A stretch of 64,000 nucleotides of DNA from Campylobacterales bacterium (GCA_026390165.1 JAPLGM010000018.1:1-64000); one strand, 5' to 3'; shown: positions 1-7,926, counted from the first letter of the stretch. Numbers and translations are program-made. Notes: a model not told the origin generated them from the letters alone.

Positions 1-317
1 GCGAAAATCCAAAGCGCTGACTAATGATTTCGTATAAATATTCGGAAGGCTGTGCTATACTCACTCAGACGGTTTCACACCGCTTCAACCTTCCGGATAA
101 TTTCCGACTCACCCTTCCGAATGTTCCGACGTCAGCACTATTAAATCATATTCATAGAAAAAAAGTCAAAATTTTTGGCTTAAAAAAGCCAATTATTTAA
201 GATAAATTTAATATTTATAAAAAATTATGTGAAGAAACAAGGATTAAATGGATGATGAAAAATAGAGTTATTGGATTGAGAAAACGATCCTTTTTTCAAT
301 GATAAAAAAATGAGAGC
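1..317. other. Gene-free stretch; possible insertion-sequence end, then AT-rich DNA
   Basis: No convincing gene is visible here. The first 139 bases are GC-richer than what follows and carry several TTCCG/CGGAA motifs, ending in GACGTCAGCA. Clustered CGGAA repeats near a TGCTGA-type end are reminiscent of IS21-family termini, but this is memory-based pattern matching and no transposase is present in the window. One open frame enters from the left edge and stops at base 37; it is too short to interpret. Bases 140-317 are AT-rich with no recognisable signal. Confidence 0.3.
41..121. repeat. 9-bp inverted repeat TTCGGAAGG / CCTTCCGAA
   Basis: TTCGGAAGG at 41-49 is the exact reverse complement of CCTTCCGAA at 113-121. 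Between them lie a second CCTTCCGG motif and a GGTT...AACC inverted pair. The density of related motifs in 80 bases suggests a protein-binding end such as a transposase-binding region, or a degraded mobile-element terminus. Confidence 0.4.
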
Positions 318-581
318 CTATTTAAGACTCTCAAATTTATTTTGAACTACATCTGAGTCAAACCGAAGATGGCTATCCATGTAGTTTGTAAAGATTTGAA
401 ATTCATCGCTGTTTTCTTCGAATAAATCTTCGTTACTAGCGATAAAATCAGTAGCTATTTTGTAGAAAACTTCATATACGATTGTATTGAATTCAACAAC
501 ATAGTCTTTTCCATAGTTGCATTCTACAGACTCCATAATTTCATCAAAGTCGATTTTGTACTCTTCTAGTAAATCAACCAA
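318..581 (-). CDS. Small acidic hypothetical protein, possibly an N-terminally truncated remnant
   Basis: The 87-residue product is strongly acidic and predicted helical, with many Glu, Asp and Phe/Tyr residues. I recognise no family. The only available start is a TTG with no clear ribosome-binding site. The frame stays open upstream for a few more codons (YLDLEF) before a TGA, so the reading frame looks cut off at its 5' end. It lies downstream of the toxin-antitoxin operon but is separated from it by a strong hairpin. It may be a small accessory gene using TTG or the tail of a disrupted gene. Confidence 0.4.
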   Translation of the reverse strand: MVDLLEEYKIDFDEIMESVECNYGKDYVVEFNTIVYEVFYKIATDFIASNEDLFEENSDEFQIFTNYMDSHLRFDSDVVQNKFESLK

Positions 582-689
582 AAATTCAAGATCAAGATAT
601 CAAGCCCCCAATAGGTTTCTTGAAATGTTACACAATATATTTGTATTCATAATCACAATATATTAAAAAATAAAGTGATTATTCGCTTG

Positions 690-757
690 AAAAAATAACA
701 ATAAAAAAATCAAGGTGGAGACTTTGTACTACCTTGATTTTTTTATTGTTATTTTTT
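690..757. terminator. 27-bp perfect inverted repeat; likely bidirectional intrinsic terminator
   Basis: The arms 690-716 and 731-757 are exact reverse complements over 27 bp, with a 14-base spacer. The outer part of each arm is an A/T tract and the inner part is CAAGGT/ACCTTG. On the minus strand the stem is followed by T-rich sequence directly downstream of the toxin-antitoxin operon, which fits a Rho-independent terminator. A 27-bp perfect stem is much longer than most terminators, so it could also be a miniature inverted-repeat element or a structured RNA. Confidence 0.6.
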
Positions 758-830
758 AGAATTAATCAGTTTATTTTGAAAGTTGTAAACCTTGATTTTG
801 TTGAGAGAAGATGATAAAGTGCGAAAAGAT

Positions 831-1028
831 TTAGATTATATGCATTTGATCTATTTTACTATTCATATAGATTTCTTTTGCTTCATTATTACTCAATTTG
901 ACTTTTTCAGGATCAATCAACTTATATACTTCATCCATCACGTTTTCTAATTTTTGAGCATTAGCTGTATTAGTGGACTTAGCACTTCTAATCTGTTGAT
1001 CTAATACACTTGATATTATTATTGTCAT
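831..1028 (-). CDS. Hypothetical small protein downstream of PIN toxin
   Basis: A 65-residue product with a short hydrophobic start (MTIIIS) and a charged, helix-prone remainder. I do not recognise a domain. It begins 28 bp after the PIN-domain gene stops, on the same strand, and is followed by the long inverted repeat, so it is probably the third gene of the same transcript. The ribosome-binding site is weak. It could be an accessory component of the toxin-antitoxin module or a chance ORF. Confidence 0.45.
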   Translation of the reverse strand: MTIIISSVLDQQIRSAKSTNTANAQKLENVMDEVYKLIDPEKVKLSNNEAKEIYMNSKIDQMHII

Positions 1029-1056
1029 GTCTTTTTACTATTAGAATCTAAACAAA

Positions 1057-1470
1057 TTAAGCCATATAGTTTTGAGTAAATTCTTTTGCGGTCATAACTC
1101 TGATATCTGAATTTTTGAAGTCCGCTGTATTATCCGTAATAATTAACTCTGCACCCGCTCTTTTAGCACAAAAATATTGCACTCCATCCTCAAAATCTTT
1201 GAAATCGCTATTAAGAGCATCTTCAATAATGAACCTGTCAATTGAAACTAGATTTTGTTCTTCTAAAATCGTTTTGAGTATCTTTTTGATTTCATCTTTA
1301 TGGGTTGATTTTCTCGTTAAATAATGGGTGTTAATGATAGTTAAATCATTCAAATACAGCTCCACATCCGTCTTTTTTAAAAACAATAGAACAGATTTTG
1401 AAATTCCATTGTCTCTGTTCTCAATGGAATTCATATAGATATTTGTATCAATAAAAATCTTTATACTCAT
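1057..1470 (-). CDS. PIN-domain toxin (VapC-like ribonuclease)
   Basis: The 137-residue protein has the PIN-domain layout. FIDTN at the N-terminus supplies the first acidic residue (Asp8), and further acidic residues follow at Asp95 (in FEDG) and Asp113 (in ITDN), with the ADF motif after it. Proteins of this family are Mg-dependent ribonucleases that block translation by cutting tRNA or rRNA. The gene overlaps the upstream antitoxin by ATGA, the usual arrangement for toxin-antitoxin pairs, implying translational coupling. The RNA target cannot be read from the sequence. Confidence 0.8.
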   Translation of the reverse strand: MSIKIFIDTNIYMNSIENRDNGISKSVLLFLKKTDVELYLNDLTIINTHYLTRKSTHKDEIKKILKTILEEQNLVSIDRFIIEDALNSDFKDFEDGVQYFCAKRAGAELIITDNTADFKNSDIRVMTAKEFTQNYMA

Positions 1471-1748
1471 ACAGCATACTTGTTAGTCAAATATTCGTCT
1501 CTTGCTTGCTTATAATCAACAGAGCCTAGTTCTTGAAATTCTTTATTTAAAAAATCAAATGCTTCTTCAAGCTTTTTCCCACCATCAGGATTCACTACTT
1601 TCAATGCCTTTAATCTTAAATCTAAATCATCTACCTGCTTTACTCTGATTCTTGGTTTAAATGTTTTGATGTAATCAATAATCATTTCTTTTCCATATTG
1701 AGTAATAATTGATTCGGCTTCTTTGTCATTAACTAATAATGTAGTCAT
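1467..1748 (-). CDS. Antitoxin partner of the PIN-domain toxin
   Basis: A 93-residue charged protein directly upstream of, and overlapping, the PIN toxin by four bases. It has no domain I can name with certainty. The N-terminal half could hold a DNA-binding fold, and the C-terminal part (about residues 55-90) is a charged helical tail of the kind that wraps a toxin. It has a good ribosome-binding site (GGAG) and an inverted repeat in its promoter that could be its autoregulatory operator. The antitoxin call rests mainly on position and size. Confidence 0.65.
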   Translation of the reverse strand: MTTLLVNDKEAESIITQYGKEMIIDYIKTFKPRIRVKQVDDLDLRLKALKVVNPDGGKKLEEAFDFLNKEFQELGSVDYKQARDEYLTNKYAV

Positions 1749-1776
1749 AATTACTCCAACCTATTAATTGATAAAT

Positions 1777-1791
1777 TATACGTTTAGTATA
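1777..1791. promoter_or_regulatory. Putative toxin-antitoxin operator TATAC-N5-GTATA
   Basis: TATACGTTTAGTATA is a 5-bp inverted repeat with a 5-base spacer, about 30 bp upstream of the antitoxin start. On the minus strand it overlaps a TATAAT-like -10 sequence (CGTATAATTT). Overlap of a palindrome with the -10 is typical of self-repressed toxin-antitoxin promoters. Function is inferred. Confidence 0.45.
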
Positions 1792-1868
1792 TCAAAAGTT
1801 TAAATAAAAGCAAACATTTTAATATCATATAAACAACATTCTTTATAGCAAGTAAAACGTTTGCAAAA

Positions 1869-1936
1869 GGCTTTATTATAATGAATAATAGTCGGACTCT
1901 CATCGGACTAGATAATAATTCATAGCTTTAAAAGCC
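1869..1936. repeat. Imperfect 68-bp palindrome in a gene-free gap
   Basis: GGCTTT at 1869-1874 pairs with AAAGCC at 1931-1936. Between them, ATGAATAATAGTC faces GACTAGATAATAATTCAT, with TCGGAC occurring twice near the centre. The gap 1749-2062 otherwise holds the antitoxin promoter and no ORF. The palindrome could be a transcription terminator, a small structured RNA, or the scar of a mobile element. Confidence 0.4.
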
Positions 1937-2062
1937 CTAAATTACGAAAAATGTTACAGAAATTCACATTCCATAATACTCTCCTACTGGATTTTAAATA
2001 GTGAGTGATTATACCAAGTTTTTCTAGGAAGATGTAGACAAGTGTACTTTATAGAAGAGCGG

Positions 2063-2596
2063 TTACCATGATCTAACCCTTCCTACATCAACATGAATGA
2101 AATTTGACTCAGGATAGTAGCCAACACCACCTTGCTTGAGGTTCATTGCAAGGGCATGAAGATCCGAAAGATTCCGTCCGGGTAAATTAATATCAATCGC
2201 CTTTCCTTCCATATGGAGACTTTTTGTGGCAACCCCTGAAGAATGACTATGCAGTGCTGCGTTCGTTTTCGGCGAACGGTAGCCAGAGATGACATTAAAA
2301 GGTTTACTGCTATCAAGATTCGTACGAATGGAGTAAAGGAGATCAAAAAGCTCGATATTCATCTCTGTTGATGTCCCTGTTCTGTAATCCCTGAGAACAT
2401 GATTCATCTCCGCTAATGCCTCGGGAATATAAGAACCATCCGCCCAAAACGTCGTATTAATATTTTCACCGGTATGAATATTGTAAAGAGAGAGTGATTT
2501 TTTATAAGGAAGATCCGTCTTTCCTAGTACAATACTAGGAAAAAGCGAGGCTACTGAGACTATTCCGGTCATTTTCAAGAAACTCCTACGATTCAT
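2063..2596 (-). CDS. MepK/YcbK-like murein endopeptidase (DUF882, M15 fold), Tat-exported
   Basis: The protein begins MNRRSFLK, a twin-arginine signal, followed by a hydrophobic stretch. The track start 18 bases upstream is less likely, because a GAGAGG ribosome-binding site sits before this ATG and the Tat motif would otherwise not be N-terminal. The zinc site of the M15-like family is complete: His128 and Asp135 in LHMEGKAID, and His168 in IHVD, preceded by SGYR. E. coli MepK cuts peptidoglycan cross-links, including the 3-3 links made by L,D-transpeptidases. The upstream gene here is such a transpeptidase, matching the E. coli ycbB-ycbK pairing. Confidence 0.82.
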   Translation of the reverse strand: MNRRSFLKMTGIVSVASLFPSIVLGKTDLPYKKSLSLYNIHTGENINTTFWADGSYIPEALAEMNHVLRDYRTGTSTEMNIELFDLLYSIRTNLDSSKPFNVISGYRSPKTNAALHSHSSGVATKSLHMEGKAIDINLPGRNLSDLHALAMNLKQGGVGYYPESNFIHVDVGRVRSW

Positions 2597-2717
2597 CAAG
2601 TCCTCTCTCTCCATTCATCCCCCTCTTTCTTTATATATTTTATAAGATTTTCATAATTTTACCATAGTTTATTAAACATGAAACAACTTCCCTCTTCTCA
2701 TCCATTCCGATAGTCGT

Positions 2718-4247
2718 TTACCAGCCCAGAATTTTTGCCAAATCTCTGTCATAGCCATATACATCATCACGAAAATTAGCCACCCCGTCATCATCCACCC
2801 AAACTGTCCAGTAATGGATCCGTACTTTTACGGGCTTAGAAAGAAAAATGTACTTATTACTCCCGTTGTTAATAAGAGCAGTAATATCCTTGTCACCCCA
2901 CACGTTATTATCATTTTTAAGCAGATATTGGGCAAATTCAACTGGCTCCTGAATACGAATACATCCGGAACTGAAGGTTCTGACCTCTTTATCAAAAAGA
3001 TACTTGCTCGGGGTATCATGAATATAAATATCACTTGAATTCGGGAAAATAAATTTGAGTCGTCCCAATGCATTTTTCACCCCAGAATCTTGCCTAAGAC
3101 GATAAGAAAATGAATCTGCATTAGCCTTTTTCCAGTTGATGGAATAAGGACTAATCTCTCTTTTATTGGCAGAATCATTTTGTTTAAAGATTCTAATTTT
3201 CTCTTTTTTTAGATAGCGAATATCTTTGCGAACTTTTGGAAAAATATCTTCCCTTAGGATCGTAGTCGGTACATTCCAGTACGGATTAACAACGATATAT
3301 TTCATATTTGCGTTAAGAATCGGCGTATGTCTCTTCTCCTTGCCAACGACGGCTTTCATCCTCAATACCGTTTTGTCATCTTTAATTGCACTGAGCGAAA
3401 AATCGGGGATATTGACCAAAACATAAAAACTATCATTCTCGTCAGGCATCCATCGCCATCGCTCCATATTTAAACGAATAGTGCTAATCTTCTCTTCAAC
3501 TTCACTCTTTAATTTTACAGCTTCATCAGAACTTGGAGTGGAAGAATTAATCTCTTTCAATCCTATTTCACTTTCTATTTTACGATACTCTATCATCAAT
3601 TTTTTCAATGCTTTATAAGCTGGATGCGAAGGGGAAAGCTGTTCGAGAGAGGCTTGAATATTTTTCTCCCGTAAGGCATTTTCGAGGCGAAGTCCAAGAT
3701 TGATCGGTTTTTTTTTGGGAATAAACCATTTTTTGATAACTGTTTCACGCGGTAACAAACCATAATAAAAATGTTTTCCCAGCATAAAATACGCATCCGT
3801 AAGCAAAATATCCAGCTGCGCCCATACAACAGGATTCCTCTTGGCAGAAGAGTTTGATTTAATTATCTCCATCCCAGCTAGAATATTTTTGAGATTATAA
3901 ACCGGATCATCACGATTCAACCCATCTTCGTTGGAGTGATTAATAGCATATATTAAAGAAATTGCCTGAACATTAACACCATTCTCATCACTCCAAGCTG
4001 GGTGACACTCTCTATTTTTATAAAACTTAAAAAGTTCATCTCTTGATGCCATCTTTTCTATCGATAAACCAATCTGAAAAGATGCTAATCCTTTATCCAG
4101 AGAGTTACAAATCTCTGCGCCAACAGAATCCAAAAGGATACTTGGCGGGTTTACATTCTGCATCTCAGACTTATCCGCCCCTAAATATGAACTCGATAAA
4201 AACATCAAAAAAACAAGCAGACTTCCTAGCAATTTATCCTTATTCAT
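2718..4247 (-). CDS. YcbB-like L,D-transpeptidase (YkuD domain)
   Basis: A 509-residue exported protein with a Sec-type signal at residues 1-24. The N-terminal half (DELFKFYKN through the ..DGLNRDDP.. region) matches the scaffold of YcbB/LdtD-type enzymes. The YkuD catalytic domain carries IHDTPSKYLF and the active-site SSGCIRI motif with the nucleophilic cysteine. These enzymes form 3-3 cross-links in peptidoglycan or attach lipoproteins in the periplasm. It follows citrate synthase after 14 bp and precedes the MepK-like gene, so the two wall enzymes are probably co-transcribed and act on the same bonds. Confidence 0.88.
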   Translation of the reverse strand: MNKDKLLGSLLVFLMFLSSSYLGADKSEMQNVNPPSILLDSVGAEICNSLDKGLASFQIGLSIEKMASRDELFKFYKNRECHPAWSDENGVNVQAISLIYAINHSNEDGLNRDDPVYNLKNILAGMEIIKSNSSAKRNPVVWAQLDILLTDAYFMLGKHFYYGLLPRETVIKKWFIPKKKPINLGLRLENALREKNIQASLEQLSPSHPAYKALKKLMIEYRKIESEIGLKEINSSTPSSDEAVKLKSEVEEKISTIRLNMERWRWMPDENDSFYVLVNIPDFSLSAIKDDKTVLRMKAVVGKEKRHTPILNANMKYIVVNPYWNVPTTILREDIFPKVRKDIRYLKKEKIRIFKQNDSANKREISPYSINWKKANADSFSYRLRQDSGVKNALGRLKFIFPNSSDIYIHDTPSKYLFDKEVRTFSSGCIRIQEPVEFAQYLLKNDNNVWGDKDITALINNGSNKYIFLSKPVKVRIHYWTVWVDDDGVANFRDDVYGYDRDLAKILGW

Positions 4248-4261
4248 CCAGACCTCATTCT

Positions 4262-5530
4262 TTATAAATTTCTACTTTTTTCGCCTATATATCGCTGTCT
4301 AGGGCGGGAAATTTTTATTTCCTTATCATTTTTAAGCTCTATCCATTGTGCAATCCATCCTACGCAGCGACCAATGACAAAAATAATGGTAAACATTGAT
4401 TTAGGAATTTTAAGGGCCGTTAAAATAAGTCCCGTATAAAAATCGATATTGGGGTAAAGGCGACGTTGGATGAAATAGTCGTCATTGAGGGCAATTTGTT
4501 CAATACGATGAGCAATTGCGAGGAGATTGTTGTTAACCCCCAAATCATCTTTAAGTTCATCAAGGAGTTTTTTAAGAATTTTTGCACGAGGATCGAAATT
4601 TTTATAAACTCGGTGACCAAATCCCATGAGCTTAAAATCATCATTAGGATCTTTTACTCGGGCAATAAAAGCATCAACATTCTCGACACTTCCAATCAGC
4701 TCCAGTTGGGCAATAACTGATTCATTAGCCCCACCATGAGCCCTTCCCCACAGAGCATTGATCCCTGCTGAGAGTGCCGCATAAGGGTGTGCCCCTGTGG
4801 AAGCTACACAACGGACAGTAGAGGTAGAAGCATTTTGCTCATGGTCCGCGTGGAGGGTGAAAATCGTATCAAGCGCACGTATCTCAACATCCCGAACTTC
4901 AAGATTTTCCCCCGGATACGCACGCATCATATACAAAAAGTTCTCCGTAAACGAGCGTTCAATATCGGGATAAATATAGGGGATCCCCAAAGATCGTCGA
5001 TGGGTAAAAGCTGCCAATGTCGGTATTTTGGCGATAATACGACGCGCCATTATTTGCGTTTCATCGTCGGTTTTAACGCTGAGATGTTCGTAATAAAAGG
5101 TAGAGAGTGCCGATACCGCGGATGACATCATCGCCATTGGATGAGCTCTGTCGGGAAATGCGTTGAACAGCCCCTTAAGCCCCTCATGGACAAAAGCACG
5201 CTTCCGTAATTCCTGATCAAATGCCGCCCTCTCACATTCTGAAGGGAGTTTCTCATTCAAAAGGAGATAACAGACATCAAGATAGCTTTTCTTGGTTGCC
5301 AAATCGGATATATCGTACCCACGATAACGAAGCTCACCCAAATCTCCATCAATATAGGTAATAGCAGAACTGCAACTCGCTGTCGAAGTAAATCCTGGAT
5401 CGTAGGTAAACATCCCTGTCTCTTTATAGAGCGAACGTACATCGATAACATCGGGACCTATCGTCGGCTCAAGAATAGGAAATTCATAGGTTTTTCCAGT
5501 GCGATTATCCGTTAGAGTTACCGTATTCAT
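4262..5530 (-). CDS. gltA: Citrate synthase, type II (GltA)
   Basis: The 422-residue protein has the full length of hexameric bacterial citrate synthases. The catalytic triad is visible as His in RAHGGANE, His in GFGHRVYKNFDPRA, and Asp in NIDFYTG. The HADHEQNASTSTVR segment is highly typical. It condenses oxaloacetate with acetyl-CoA; in Campylobacterota it may serve an oxidative, split or reductive TCA cycle. A clear AAGGAT ribosome-binding site precedes the ATG. It is 44 bp downstream of thiS and 14 bp upstream of the L,D-transpeptidase gene. Confidence 0.95.
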   Translation of the reverse strand: MNTVTLTDNRTGKTYEFPILEPTIGPDVIDVRSLYKETGMFTYDPGFTSTASCSSAITYIDGDLGELRYRGYDISDLATKKSYLDVCYLLLNEKLPSECERAAFDQELRKRAFVHEGLKGLFNAFPDRAHPMAMMSSAVSALSTFYYEHLSVKTDDETQIMARRIIAKIPTLAAFTHRRSLGIPYIYPDIERSFTENFLYMMRAYPGENLEVRDVEIRALDTIFTLHADHEQNASTSTVRCVASTGAHPYAALSAGINALWGRAHGGANESVIAQLELIGSVENVDAFIARVKDPNDDFKLMGFGHRVYKNFDPRAKILKKLLDELKDDLGVNNNLLAIAHRIEQIALNDDYFIQRRLYPNIDFYTGLILTALKIPKSMFTIIFVIGRCVGWIAQWIELKNDKEIKISRPRQRYIGEKSRNL

Positions 5531-5574
5531 TATGTATCCTTTTTATTGCCATTTCAAAGAGATTAAGAGCTAAA

Positions 5575-5775
5575 TCAACCACCACCCACAAAATCGAGTA
5601 ACTCTATTGTATCACCATCCTTTAAGATGGCGTACTCCCACGCATCTTGCTTGACGATTTGCATATTAAGGGCAGCTGCCATTACACGCTCTTCCAACCC
5701 CAACATACTAATCAAATTATGTAGCGTCGATCCTTCATCCATTTCACGAATCTCACCGTTTACTTTTACTTTCAA
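5575..5775 (-). CDS. thiS: ThiS-like sulfur-carrier protein
   Basis: A 66-residue beta-grasp protein beginning KVKVNGE and ending in FVGGG. The terminal Gly-Gly is the site that is adenylated and then thiocarboxylated to donate sulfur to the thiazole ring of thiamine. The start is TTG, supported by GAGGTG eight bases upstream; no in-frame ATG is available. No thiG or thiF lies beside it in this window, so its partners must be elsewhere. A related sulfur carrier for another pathway cannot be excluded. Confidence 0.82.
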   Translation of the reverse strand: MKVKVNGEIREMDEGSTLHNLISMLGLEERVMAAALNMQIVKQDAWEYAILKDGDTIELLDFVGGG

Positions 5776-5815
5776 CTTTCACCTCTATATATTTGATTTA
5801 ATAAATTCAGCGATC

Positions 5816-6295
5816 TCATCGTAATAATTCACACTTGTGGCTCATATCCGCAATAAAAACCAAAAAATCATACGGTGTGACAATATGGGTCGCGATACGT
5901 GGTGCACCATCTTCTTGGATATGTAAATGATAATAGGGATGACACGACTGTTCACCCTCATCTGTCCCCTCAAATCTAAAATAGTGTCGGTCGCTTTTCA
6001 TCACATACTGATATTTGTGCAACTCAAATTCATTGGCATATCCCTCTTTTTGTTTAAAATCAATACCAAATGTTATTTCCCACTCATCAAGTCGTAAAGG
6101 GGTATTCTCTTTGGTCAGAACTTTCAATTCAGTACGATTATCATTAATCGAAAATGCCGAATAATCAAACAACTTGTGGTACATCAATTTAATCTCACCC
6201 ACTAACGAGTTAAAATCTTTTTTGGTCTTGACACTCCGATTTTGGACACTGGCTTTATAGCTTTCGTAGTTAGCTTTTAGAGGAGTACATACCAT
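5816..6295 (-). CDS. Hypothetical protein, third gene of ATPase cassette (possibly DUF6516/TumE-like)
   Basis: A 159-residue protein with no certain family. The second half reads like a compact beta-rich domain: a YQYVMKSDRHYFRFEG strand pair, then HPYYHLHI and a hydrophobic C-terminal helix (YDFLVFIA). A positively charged segment followed by a HPxxHxH cluster recalls DUF6516 (the TumE toxin family), but this is weak. Its start overlaps the end of the previous gene by 19 bases, implying translational coupling. If it is TumE-like it would be the effector of the cassette; otherwise its role is unknown. Confidence 0.6.
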   Translation of the reverse strand: MVCTPLKANYESYKASVQNRSVKTKKDFNSLVGEIKLMYHKLFDYSAFSINDNRTELKVLTKENTPLRLDEWEITFGIDFKQKEGYANEFELHKYQYVMKSDRHYFRFEGTDEGEQSCHPYYHLHIQEDGAPRIATHIVTPYDFLVFIADMSHKCELLR

Positions 6296-6801
6296 CGATT
6301 AAACTCCTCTGTATCGTCTAATTGTCCCGCTTGCCATTGCGCTAAAAAATCATCGCTTGGCATCCCATATTTTTCTTCAAAAGCGTGGATGATTTTGGCG
6401 CGTTCATCCTCTTGGGGGATGAGGGTAAATACTTCTAATCCATACCCTTTAAGTTGATTAAACTCTTCTTCAATCATTTTGTTAATAGCGTGATTTGCCA
6501 ACAAAATCAATCGATGATCATCATCGAGTTTATCGCGTAACTGCACTAAAACATCCAAAAATGATTTGGGTTGTTCGATAGCAGTCAAATCAACTAAAAG
6601 TGACCCATTTCTCTCTCGAAGTAGTGCTTCAAATTTAGCTTTTTCTCCATACTGAACCACTTCATATTGTATTTCTGGATCAAAAAGTTGGATTTGTTCA
6701 ACAATCTCCTCACGATTCGTCTCAGCTAAGACCAAGGACAACGCCCCAGCCATTTGAGTAAGATTAAATGCTAATTCACTGCTGTTAGATATGTTAGTCA
6801 T
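6277..6801 (-). CDS. Hypothetical protein, second gene of ATPase cassette
   Basis: An acidic 174-residue protein I cannot assign. The middle has alternating hydrophobic strands and helices (GSLLVDLTAIEQ, HRLILLANHAIN, GLEVFTLIPQ), suggesting an alpha/beta three-layer fold such as a Rossmann- or receiver-like domain without its catalytic residues. The C-terminus is rich in Asp, Glu and Trp. It begins 3 bp after the ATPase gene stops and overlaps the next gene by 19 bp, so the three proteins are almost certainly made together and may form a complex. Confidence 0.6.
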   Translation of the reverse strand: MTNISNSSELAFNLTQMAGALSLVLAETNREEIVEQIQLFDPEIQYEVVQYGEKAKFEALLRERNGSLLVDLTAIEQPKSFLDVLVQLRDKLDDDHRLILLANHAINKMIEEEFNQLKGYGLEVFTLIPQEDERAKIIHAFEEKYGMPSDDFLAQWQAGQLDDTEEFNRWYVLL

Positions 6802-6804
6802 GAC

Positions 6805-7926
6805 TTAGCTAATTACGCGAGGTGGCGGTGGAATTAAACATTGTACTAACAAAGGATGCATGCGCCACCACCATTGGGTTCCTGAAGCGTCTAGTGTTAA
6901 TATGACCATAGGTGGGCTACTCAAACATAATGAAAAATCACTCAATGGAGGAGAATTTCTATCCACTTCATCTAATGCTTGTTTCCGCAAACTATTAAAT
7001 TGTAGACTTTGTCCAAATTCTTTAAAAGGTTTTAGAATCTCTAATTCCAATTGAAAAATATAGCTATCATCTACCATAGAAGTGCCATTTCGATACATTA
7101 AATTAAGTAAACGGTGTATATTGATCAACATTGATCGCATCACGCCACCTGATATTCGAAGCAATTGATCTCTTTGCCAAGGAGTTAATCGTAGCTCAGC
7201 AATTTTCGCCCGTTTATCTAAAAAATAATCCCAAAAACTAACATTGTCAGGAGAAGGGGAAGGGAGAAGGATATGCGGTCGAGCAGGTTTAATTGGTAAA
7301 TAAATTTCTTCATATCGATTGAATGCAACTGGATATACAACCCAATGTAATGGGGTTACAAAAATAAGTTTTTGTTCTAACATCTTCCATATAAATGAAT
7401 AATCAAATAAAATTTGATCAATCGTTGAAACACTGCTCAATTCTAATAATCGGTCTAACCCATCAATAATAACTGTTAAATCTTTACTGCATTTATATTC
7501 TCTCAAAAGTGTTTTCATATCTATTTCATTAAAAACAAAATCATATTTTCTTCTAGCACTAGAAATAACTGTATCAATAATTGTTGTATCCACAGCTGAA
7601 TCAGATAAATGAAGAATTTGTTTTAAAATAACTAAACTCACTTCTAACGCATTGGATGGAGCTTCCACTTCAAGCTCTGAAAGATCAAAATAATCTACAG
7701 ATAAATTCTTATCGAGTAGTAAACTTTTTAAAAAGGTTGTTTTCCCACTTCCGATTTGACCTGAAATAAAAAGTGGGGGAGATTTTTGAGGGTTTGCATG
7801 AATAAAAAATTCAATATCACGCTTAATAGTAGGATAAATTTCAATATAACGTGTTTCTAACTCTTCCTCGGATAATGTGTGGGTAGGGTGAATATTCTTC
7901 GCCATCTCCAAAATATTAGCCATCAT
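6805..7926 (-). CDS. P-loop ATPase (AAA/STAND-type), first gene of a three-gene cassette
   Basis: The 373-residue protein has Walker A GQIGSGKTT at residues 56-64 and Walker B TVIIDG at 151-156, with a sensor-like VTP near 195. An SGGVMRSM segment near 270 resembles the sensor-2 region of AAA/STAND NTPases. The last 90 residues could be a winged-helix or lid domain ending in an unusual Pro-rich tail (IPPPPRV). ATPases of this kind act as switches in plasmid maintenance, defence and regulation. The start is ATGATG, and gene 2 follows after 3 bp. Base composition is AT-richer than flanking housekeeping genes, which suggests acquisition. Its exact family is not recognised. Confidence 0.75.
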   Translation of the reverse strand: MMANILEMAKNIHPTHTLSEEELETRYIEIYPTIKRDIEFFIHANPQKSPPLFISGQIGSGKTTFLKSLLLDKNLSVDYFDLSELEVEAPSNALEVSLVILKQILHLSDSAVDTTIIDTVISSARRKYDFVFNEIDMKTLLREYKCSKDLTVIIDGLDRLLELSSVSTIDQILFDYSFIWKMLEQKLIFVTPLHWVVYPVAFNRYEEIYLPIKPARPHILLPSPSPDNVSFWDYFLDKRAKIAELRLTPWQRDQLLRISGGVMRSMLINIHRLLNLMYRNGTSMVDDSYIFQLELEILKPFKEFGQSLQFNSLRKQALDEVDRNSPPLSDFSLCLSSPPMVILTLDASGTQWWWRMHPLLVQCLIPPPPRVIS

